64,000 nt of DNA from positions 1-64,000 of the forward strand of contig JAHEDK010000007.1 in NCBI GenBank assembly GCA_024641245.1. Direction: 5' to 3'. Made by a program: the position numbers and the translations under genes. Positions 33,643-40,323 of the stretch are shown here, one piece after another; the stretch's first letter is position 1; every line of letters begins with the position of its first letter. The notes under the pieces were generated by a model. It was not told the DNA's origin. It was given only the letters and a program-made list of their open reading frames with translations, and did no database searches. The stretch comes from Actinomycetes bacterium (GTDB taxonomy: Bacteria; Actinomycetota; Acidimicrobiia; Spongiisociales; JAHEDJ01).

Positions 33643-34698
33643 CTACGGGACCACGATCACCGTCGTCCCGATCGGAGTCCAGGCGTAGAGGGCTTTTGCC
33701 TTGGCGTCTGCCTGCCGGACACATCCTGCGCTCCGGAATTCGCCCAACTCGTCTTCTGTCTGCATCGGCACACCCGTTGCGTAATGCGGGATGGCGTGAA
33801 AGCCGATCGAAGCCGTTCTGCCGTAGGCGAACCGCACCATGTGTTCCATCGTGATCCCGTTGTGACTCCAGGCAAGCGGTGACTTCGAGTAGACGGTGTA
33901 CGTCCCGGGGGCCGGAACACCTTGCCGCCCTGATACGAGGTAGGTGTCGACAACGGACTCCGTCTCGTCGATCATCCAGACCCGTTGCTGCGCGTTGGCG
34001 TAGATGATTCGCTTGCCGTATCCGACCGCCGGATGGTCGGCCGGGCGCACCGGCGGGACGAGCGGCAACAACCCCAACGCCCTCGACAAGAGCATCGCCA
34101 TCTCGGCCCGTGGGACTGCCCGGTTGGGGCAGAATCGCCCGTCCGCGCAGCCGTTTGTGATTCCGGCTGCCGCCAAAGCGTTGATAGAAGCCTCATGAAG
34201 GGACTCCGAGTCGTCCGCGAAGTAGTCGAGGTCGGCCGCCGGAATCGCAAAGGCACGAGCCAGGAACGTGGCCATTTGGCCTCTGGTGATCGGCTCTGAA
34301 CCGCAGAATCGCAGGTTGCCGCAACCACGTGTTATTCCCGTCTCAGCAAGCGAATTGATCGCGTTCTCGTGAGTTGTACGGTTGTCGTCGGTGAAGTGAT
34401 CGACCGGCGACGACGGCAATTCGAGTGCGCGGACCAGCAGCGTTGCCATTTCGGCCCTGGTCAGAATCCTATTGGGACAGAACCGATCGTTGGCCGGCGG
34501 ATTGCACCCGCGGGTGATGCCTGCCGCCGCGATTGCCTCGATGTGACCCTCGGCGGCCGTCCCATCGTCATCGACGAACGTCCCGCCCGGCGGAAGGGGG
34601 ACCGTTTGTGCCATTGCGGAGGACCCCGTGGCAAGGACAAGGGCAACAGCAGTCACCACAATGGTGAGAGTCCGATTGAGGTCGAGTTTTGCTTCCAC
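33643..34698 (-). CDS. secreted SLH-domain protein with L,D-transpeptidase (YkuD) domain
   Basis: 351 residues from GTG 34698, with a signal peptide (LTIVVTAVALVLATGSSAMAQ). Three S-layer homology repeats follow, each with the pattern AGITRGC...FCP...TRAEMATLLVRAL, at roughly residues 36-95, 96-150 and 151-205. The C-terminal YkuD domain has the active-site region with FHAIPHY and the catalytic Cys in FRSAGCVRQAD. The enzyme would cross-link peptidoglycan or attach proteins to it, while the SLH repeats hold it at the wall. The usual HGC before the Cys reads AGC, a mild deviation. This repeat style is one reason to suspect an actinobacterial host. It converges with the glycosyltransferase gene. 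Confidence 0.88.
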   Translation of the reverse strand: MEAKLDLNRTLTIVVTAVALVLATGSSAMAQTVPLPPGGTFVDDDGTAAEGHIEAIAAAGITRGCNPPANDRFCPNRILTRAEMATLLVRALELPSSPVDHFTDDNRTTHENAINSLAETGITRGCGNLRFCGSEPITRGQMATFLARAFAIPAADLDYFADDSESLHEASINALAAAGITNGCADGRFCPNRAVPRAEMAMLLSRALGLLPLVPPVRPADHPAVGYGKRIIYANAQQRVWMIDETESVVDTYLVSGRQGVPAPGTYTVYSKSPLAWSHNGITMEHMVRFAYGRTASIGFHAIPHYATGVPMQTEDELGEFRSAGCVRQADAKAKALYAWTPIGTTVIVVP

Positions 34699-34704
34699 GT
34701 TGTC

Positions 34705-34726
34705 TCTTCGGCAAACCGGTCGAAGA
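34705..34726 (-). promoter_or_regulatory. stem-loop that would cover the ribosome site of the L,D-transpeptidase gene
   Basis: Read on the minus strand: TCTTCG, a 10-base loop, CGAAGA, then GACAAC and the GTG start. The purine-rich ribosome site (GAAGAGA) overlaps the 3' arm, so folding would limit translation. The arms are only 6 bp. Confidence 0.3.
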
Positions 34727-34815
34727 CCTTTATCCGGGAGGACGACACGACTCGGTAGCTCGTTCGCCTTCTATCGCCGGGTGGTTGACGTATCGTTTCA
34801 CCGTAGGATTCTTGG

Positions 34816-37800
34816 CTACTCCTCGTAGGCCGGGTGGGGGATCCTGGTTCCGGCCGGGCCCATCGCCGGTAGGTGTGCCATCGAACCGGTGAGGCCCTTC
34901 AACAGCACATACATGTCTGCGGCCGGCCGCACCGAGAATGCCTCGCCGTCTGAGGGGTCGCCGACTGGAGTCGCCTCGATCAGGTTGAGTGTGCCTGCCT
35001 CCAGCCGGACGCGGAAGGCTGGAGATGAATACTCAACGACCCCATTGAGGACCATCCGGTGGGTCTCGCCGTCGACGCGACTCTCGATGGATCCGTCGTC
35101 GAACACCATGAAGGCGTTCGTCTTCTCTGCTTCGAAGTCGCCCCTATCCAGATAGATGCGTGGCTTGTCGACGTAGGGGCGACCCGCAGTCGGGCAAGCC
35201 GTCACGCAGTTACCACACTCGTTGCAGAAGTCGGTCAGCACCGCGATCTGGAACTGCTGATCTGCTCGATACTGCGCCGTGCCATCGGCAATGATGTCTC
35301 CCCCGGCCGCCGTCAGCGTCGGCAGTTCAGTCTGGAACGGCTCCATTTCGTACGTCACCAACGCCATGTTCGGACACACGCCGACGCACAGCGAGCAGAT
35401 GAGATGGCAGTCCAGGCATCGCGCCGCCTCTTTCATCGCCTCTTCCGCGGTGAAACCGATGACGGTCTCATCGAACCCGACGCGCTCGGACACCGGGGTG
35501 TGTGAGACGGGCTGGCGGTACTGGCGACGTGCCCGGCGGACGACCATGTCCGCGATATCGACCGCCGGAGGATCGATTTCCGGCCGGGGACTGCGAAGCG
35601 TCGCAGCGATGGCTGCTGCAACATCCTTTCCGTCGGCTGCAGCCTTGACGATCGAGGACGGGCCGTGAGCAGCGACGTCGCCGCCGGCGTACACGCCCGG
35701 AGTCGTGGTCTCGAACGTCGCCGGATCGACGACGAGGTAACCCTTCGACGTGAGTTCAGGGATCTCGTCTCCGAAGAAGTCCAGAACTGAGTGCTGGCTG
35801 ATCGCCAGGATCATGGTGTCGAGGGGAATCTCGAACTCGGAGTCGGGAACGTCGAACGGGATCTTCCGACCCGATGCATCGCGCTCTCCCGTGTAGCGGG
35901 TCCGGCTGCAGATGAGCCCCGCCAGAGCCCCGTCCTCGATGTGCACTGAAGACGGTTTGGCCAGTTCCACGATTTCAATGCCTTCCTCGAGGCAGGCATG
36001 GATCTCCTCGCGGTCTGCTGGCATCTGATCGATGGTCCGCCGGTAGATGATTGAGACATGCTCGGCGCCGGTTCTTAGAGCAGATCGGGCACAGTCCATT
36101 GCGGTGTCGCCGGCACCGATCACGCCGACCCGCTTGCCGATCGGAACCGGGTTGCCTTCACGCACGCTGCGGAGGTAGCGGAGGGCGTCCATTACACCGT
36201 CGGCGTCCTCTCCGGGAAGTCCCAGGCGTTTGGCGAGTTGTGCTCCCACGGCCACGAAGGTGGCCTCGTAGCCGTCGGTTCTGAGATCCGTGAGCGTGAA
36301 GTCGACCCCGGCCTTCTGCCCGTAGCGGAACTCGACTCCGAGCGATTCGAGCACCGCCACGTCCTGGTCGATCACCGGTTGGGGAAGCCGGTAGGCGGGG
36401 ATCGCCCCACCGACCATTCCCCCGGCGTACGGGTGGGCTTCGAAGATGGTCACGCCGAATCCGGCGTAGGCGAGTTCCTGGGCTGCGGCGAGACCCGCCG
36501 GTCCGGCACCGAGGATGGCAACCCGGCTGCCGGTCCCGGGTTTGCGGGTGAACAGCACCGGCTGTTCCTCTTGTTCCATGATGAAGCGCTTGATGTGCCG
36601 GATGGCCAGCGGTTGGTCGTAGTGGGTGCGGATACAGGTGTTCTCGCAGAGGTGATCGCAGACCCTACCGAGGATCGCCGGAAGCGGATTGTCCTCTCGG
36701 GTCAGACGGACGGCCTCCAGGAAGTCGCCGTTTCGTACCGCGTTCATGTACTGCGGCACTTTCTGATCGACCGGGCATTCGTCGAGACAGGGAGCCTCGA
36801 TACAGTCGAAGTACTCGAGCAGTCGGGGTGTCTTTGAACGATCGGTGCGGAAGGATTCCTTCCGGTACCGCCAGTCCGTGCGCACCGAGTCGGCATAGTG
36901 TCGCAAATTCAACCGGGCGAACACCTTGCCGACGAGGTCGACGAGCGTCTCGGTCTGCGAGTCGTCGTACCCGGCTTCCCTTGCCCAGGCTCGCACCACA
37001 TCGACGGCCGGACGGTCGATCGACTCCGACCGCACCGCGTCGGCGAGACCCCTACACACGTCGAGATCGAGGTTGAGCCCGCTGTCGGTGAGACCCGAGT
37101 AGCGGAGAAGGGGAGCGAATTCGTCGAAGTTGGGGCCCTCGATCGCCGACCGGGCGATGAAGCTCGGAAGGTCGTCGGCGCCGACGTCATCGATTGCCTT
37201 GTCGAGGTGTTCGATGTACTGAGACATGCGGAGGTACCCGCCGGACTTGAGAAGGTCCGAGCACACCGTCACCGTCTTCATTCCCGACCGGAGGAGATCG
37301 GCGACATTGAATGCGTCCGCGCCTCCGGCGAACGACAGCAGCAGATCGCCGCGGAAATCCTCAAAGATTCGCATCGCCAGGTTGGTGGTGACGGCATGGA
37401 GGGCGCGACCGGACAGGTACATCATGTCGTCCCGCTCGAACACCGTTCGCCAGTTGTTGACCTCGAGTGTGTTGGACAGTTTCAACCCGAACGTGAGATC
37501 GTGCGCGGCGGCGATCCGACGGAGATTGTGGAACATGGGGACGGCATCGACATACTTCAGGTCGTGTCCGAAGGCTTCGTCGGGTATGGGCACGTCGTCG
37601 AACCCGAGGTCGTTGTTGACGATGCCGCGCACCCGGTCGGCCCCCAGCAGCGTCGGATTGCATTTGACCGAAGTATGAAGGCGCCGCTCTTCGAGGAGGT
37701 AGGTGGTGATGCGCTCGATCTCGTCCGGGGGGCATCCGTGCATTGTCGACAGCGTGATGGTGTCGGAAATCATGGCCGGGATATCGAGATCTCGGACCTC

Positions 37801-38373
37801 CGGGTAGCGGCGAGCGACGATGTCTATGTAGGCGGGCAGGTAGGCCGATGCATCCCGCATCGTGTCGAGGAACCATTGAACGTTCGGCTTGAGGATCCCT
37901 TCGAGGTTGTAGCCGACGCTCATGTTGAAGATCATTCCCGGGCGGTCTCCCGGAAAACCGAACTTGTGGTGCAGTGCATGGATGAGTATCCAGGCCCTGA
38001 GGTACTCGTCGAACGACTCGTAGACTTTGAGCTCCTGAGACCACTCGACGTTGTAGCCCTCATCTTCGATGTCGATGCACGGCTTGTTGACGTCGAGTTC
38101 ATCCAGTGTCTGGACGGTCTTCAGTTCGATGAAGCGTGCCCCGACCAGCCACGACACGATGATGTTTTGTGCCATCTGGGTGTGTGGTCCCGCCGCCACA
38201 CCGAATGGCGTTTCCAGGTCGTAGCCGTACTTGTCCAGTCGGAACCGATCGTCGCGATTCGGCACGAAGAAGGCCGGTCGGGGTACGCCGAAGAGGGAGT
38301 CCTTTTGTTCGAGTTCGTCGAACACCCAGTCGGTCAGTTGCTCCATCGAGATCGGATGGAATCGATCAGACAT
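34816..38373 (-). CDS. ygfK: YgfK-type multidomain iron-sulfur flavoprotein of the SDMH cluster
   Basis: 1185 residues from ATG 38373, preceded by GAGGAG; the track adds 38 residues. A dihydroorotate/dihydropyrimidine dehydrogenase-like barrel covers about residues 60-420 (FGVAAGPHTQMAQN, FELKTVQT-type loop). A GltD-like module follows. It has N-terminal Fe-S cysteines (CIEAPCLDECPVDQ near 526; CDHLCENTC), the FAD motif ILGAGPAGLAAA near 620 and the NAD(P) motif GAGDTAMDCA near 753. The C-terminus has ferredoxin cysteines (CHLICSLCVGVCP and CNECGNCVTACP). E. coli YgfK is about 1030 residues, so this one is longer. Purine-degradation clusters place it as the reductase acting on a purine intermediate. 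It is on the same strand as ssnA, 20 bp downstream of it. Confidence 0.88.
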   Translation of the reverse strand: MSDRFHPISMEQLTDWVFDELEQKDSLFGVPRPAFFVPNRDDRFRLDKYGYDLETPFGVAAGPHTQMAQNIIVSWLVGARFIELKTVQTLDELDVNKPCIDIEDEGYNVEWSQELKVYESFDEYLRAWILIHALHHKFGFPGDRPGMIFNMSVGYNLEGILKPNVQWFLDTMRDASAYLPAYIDIVARRYPEVRDLDIPAMISDTITLSTMHGCPPDEIERITTYLLEERRLHTSVKCNPTLLGADRVRGIVNNDLGFDDVPIPDEAFGHDLKYVDAVPMFHNLRRIAAAHDLTFGLKLSNTLEVNNWRTVFERDDMMYLSGRALHAVTTNLAMRIFEDFRGDLLLSFAGGADAFNVADLLRSGMKTVTVCSDLLKSGGYLRMSQYIEHLDKAIDDVGADDLPSFIARSAIEGPNFDEFAPLLRYSGLTDSGLNLDLDVCRGLADAVRSESIDRPAVDVVRAWAREAGYDDSQTETLVDLVGKVFARLNLRHYADSVRTDWRYRKESFRTDRSKTPRLLEYFDCIEAPCLDECPVDQKVPQYMNAVRNGDFLEAVRLTREDNPLPAILGRVCDHLCENTCIRTHYDQPLAIRHIKRFIMEQEEQPVLFTRKPGTGSRVAILGAGPAGLAAAQELAYAGFGVTIFEAHPYAGGMVGGAIPAYRLPQPVIDQDVAVLESLGVEFRYGQKAGVDFTLTDLRTDGYEATFVAVGAQLAKRLGLPGEDADGVMDALRYLRSVREGNPVPIGKRVGVIGAGDTAMDCARSALRTGAEHVSIIYRRTIDQMPADREEIHACLEEGIEIVELAKPSSVHIEDGALAGLICSRTRYTGERDASGRKIPFDVPDSEFEIPLDTMILAISQHSVLDFFGDEIPELTSKGYLVVDPATFETTTPGVYAGGDVAAHGPSSIVKAAADGKDVAAAIAATLRSPRPEIDPPAVDIADMVVRRARRQYRQPVSHTPVSERVGFDETVIGFTAEEAMKEAARCLDCHLICSLCVGVCPNMALVTYEMEPFQTELPTLTAAGGDIIADGTAQYRADQQFQIAVLTDFCNECGNCVTACPTAGRPYVDKPRIYLDRGDFEAEKTNAFMVFDDGSIESRVDGETHRMVLNGVVEYSSPAFRVRLEAGTLNLIEATPVGDPSDGEAFSVRPAADMYVLLKGLTGSMAHLPAMGPAGTRIPHPAYEE

Positions 38374-38392
38374 CGTTTGGCTCCTCGTGCGT

Positions 38393-39415
38393 TCAGAGTC
38401 TTGAGTGAAGTCGGACTGCTTGCTCGGCAGCCCTGGCGCGAACCTCGTCTGCGTCGACCCGGGTCGGTTGGCCGTCGTCAAACACAATCTCGCCGTCGAC
38501 CTTGACTTCCAACGGGCGAACGCCCGGGGTAAAGGCCAGATGCCAGGGGTCCATGGGGTCGTACGACCAGGTGACCTCGTCGTTGCGTGCCTCCGGCATC
38601 AGATCCCATCCGGTTTCGAGCCAGGACCAGGCGGTGTCGGGGCCGGCGGCCACGTCGACCGTTCGCTGCATCACGTAAGCGAGGCGGAACGATTCGATCA
38701 TGTTGGCACCGATGCCATCGGTACCGAGTGCCACCGGGTTGGAGAACCGGGCCGGGTCCGCGTACCCGACTCCGTTGTTGAGGTTGGACCTGGGGTTGTG
38801 GAGGATCGTCCCGTGCAGGTGGTGATCGGTAGGGAGGTGAACGCAGTGGCTGAGCAACCAGTTGTCGCGGGTGAGGCCGGCCAGTCGGACCGGCGCATCC
38901 TTGTCTCCGACGCCTTCGGCGACGTGGATGTGAACGCCGACGCCGAGATCCGCAGCCAGATGTGCGGCATTGCGGAGTGACTCGTCCGAACAGGTGAAGG
39001 CGGCATGAATCCCAACCAGCCCCTTCCCGCCTTCTCGAATGAACCGCTCGTTCTCTGCGAGGCCACGGCGGGCGCCGTCGGCCCCGTGACGATCGGTGAT
39101 GCCGTAGGCGGGGAGCACCCGCACCCCTACCTCGGCGCAGGCGTCTGCGATGACGGTGAGGCTGCCTTCGATGGCGTTGGGCGATTCGTGATGGTCGATG
39201 ATGGCAGTGGTACCCGACTCGAGCGCTTCGAGGGCGCCGAGCATGGCCGACCAGCGAATCATCTCCAGGTCGAGGGCTGTGTCGAGTCGCCACCAGATTT
39301 GCTCGAGGATCTCCTGGAACGTGGTCGGCGTCTTGGGCGGCGGTGGCATCCCCCTGGCGAGTGCCGAGTAGAGGTGGTGGTGAGCACAGACCAGTCCGGG
39401 TGTTGTCGCCGTCAT
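38393..39415 (-). CDS. ssnA: SsnA-type amidohydrolase lacking the N-terminal beta-domain strands
   Basis: 340 residues. Amidohydrolase of the guanine deaminase/chlorohydrolase superfamily. The metal HxH motif comes at residues 11-13 (VCAHHHLYSALARG). GIHAAFTCSDESLRN, HIHVAEG, LSHCVHLP and ALGTDGIGANM supply the remaining metal and catalytic positions. E. coli SsnA (about 442 residues) has some 55 residues before HxH. Here they are absent, and the short start is well supported: AGAGGAG sits 5 bases before ATG 39415 and an in-frame TGA lies five codons upstream. The C-terminal segment is also shorter. It is upstream of and cotranscribed with the YgfK-like gene, and probably deaminates or opens a purine-derived ring. 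Confidence 0.88.
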   Translation of the reverse strand: MTATTPGLVCAHHHLYSALARGMPPPPKTPTTFQEILEQIWWRLDTALDLEMIRWSAMLGALEALESGTTAIIDHHESPNAIEGSLTVIADACAEVGVRVLPAYGITDRHGADGARRGLAENERFIREGGKGLVGIHAAFTCSDESLRNAAHLAADLGVGVHIHVAEGVGDKDAPVRLAGLTRDNWLLSHCVHLPTDHHLHGTILHNPRSNLNNGVGYADPARFSNPVALGTDGIGANMIESFRLAYVMQRTVDVAAGPDTAWSWLETGWDLMPEARNDEVTWSYDPMDPWHLAFTPGVRPLEVKVDGEIVFDDGQPTRVDADEVRARAAEQAVRLHSRL

Positions 39416-39485
39416 ATCGCTCCTCTCTCAGTCAACAAGCTAGCGACATCCGGCACCCGAGCGGGCCTGACCGGATCTGAAACGC

Positions 39486-39533
39486 TTTTCGCGCGGGGAT
39501 CACGCCAAATACGGTGGGAATCCCGCGCGAAAA
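39486..39533. repeat. inverted-repeat element (12-bp arms, 24-bp centre) in the ssnA/ygfM divergent region
   Basis: TTTTCGCGCGGG and CCCGCGCGAAAA pair perfectly across 24 bases that include ATACGGTGG. It lies 71 bp from the ssnA start and 55 bp from the ygfM start. An element with the same arms, the same 24-bp centre length and the same ATACGGTGG is found at 46597-46646. No U-tract follows on either strand, so an operator or a dispersed repeat is more likely than a terminator. Confidence 0.75.
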
Positions 39534-39588
39534 CGGTCGGGAGAGCGACCACTATCCTGAGCGGGTCGAATGCGGGGTTCGGATATTA

Positions 39589-40323
39589 ATGATTAGCAGA
39601 TACCACCGTCCGGCCAGCCTCGAGGAGGTCTTTGACCTTCTTGCCACGGACGGAGTCGCGTCGGTCCTGATGGCCGGCGGAACCGTCGTCAATGCGACGG
39701 AATACCCGGATATCGAAGTCATAGACCTTCAGGATGTATGCCCCGATGCGATCGTCGAGTCAGGCGATCGCCTGGTGATCGGTGCGATGGCCCGGTTGCA
39801 GGACATTGTCGACAATGCCGGCGTACCTCCGCTGCTGCGGAAACTTGCCCACCGTGAAGGTCCGAACACACTCAGGCATTCAGCAACGATCGGCGGGACC
39901 GTCGCCGGCGCAGATTGGGAGAGCGAATTGCTGGCCGGGTTGCTCGTTCACAGGGCGACGGCGGAAGTCCGACGGCGGGAAGGCTCGCTCACGATCGGGA
40001 TCGCCGACCTCTTCGCCGATCCGGCGGCAAGCTCCGGTGGGATCATCGCCTCCATCTCGGTGGAGGTCGGCGGCGCCACTGCCGCAGCGAGAACCGGTCG
40101 TACTCCGGCCGACACGGCCATCGTGGCTGCCATTGGACGAGTTACTCGGGACGGTCTGCTGCTCGCTCTGACGGGCGTCGCATCCACGCCCGTGCTCATC
40201 ACCCGCGACGCCGTCGAGGCGCTCGTTCCGCCTGCCGATTTCCGGGGATCATCCGACTACCGGCGGAACCTCGCCCGTGTCCTGACCGGCCGGGTCGTCG
40301 ATCAACTGGGAGGTGCCGTATGA
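39589..40323 (+). CDS. ygfM: FAD-binding subunit of the selenium-dependent molybdenum hydroxylase (YgfM-like)
   Basis: 244 residues from ATG 39589. It belongs to the FAD-binding domain family of xanthine dehydrogenase/CO dehydrogenase medium subunits. VLMAGGTVVNATEYPDIEVIDLQDV provides the pyrophosphate loop, and HSATIGGTVAGADWESELLAGLLV the second FAD contact region. E. coli YgfM is about 259 residues. The track's longer start runs into the inverted-repeat element. The stop overlaps the xdhD start as ATGA. It would pass electrons between the molybdenum subunit and NAD(H) or a flavin partner. No strong ribosome site precedes the ATG. Confidence 0.85.
   Translation: MISRYHRPASLEEVFDLLATDGVASVLMAGGTVVNATEYPDIEVIDLQDVCPDAIVESGDRLVIGAMARLQDIVDNAGVPPLLRKLAHREGPNTLRHSATIGGTVAGADWESELLAGLLVHRATAEVRRREGSLTIGIADLFADPAASSGGIIASISVEVGGATAAARTGRTPADTAIVAAIGRVTRDGLLLALTGVASTPVLITRDAVEALVPPADFRGSSDYRRNLARVLTGRVVDQLGGAV

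Noticed and set aside
36898-38505. 535-residue plus-strand ORF opposite ygfK
   Set aside because: It is a shadow of the YgfK-like gene, rich in Val, Asp and Arg, with no domain. The minus-strand frame has all the cofactor motifs.
39486-39533. intrinsic terminator for ssnA or ygfM
   Set aside because: It lies upstream of both divergent genes, and neither strand has a U-tract after the stem.
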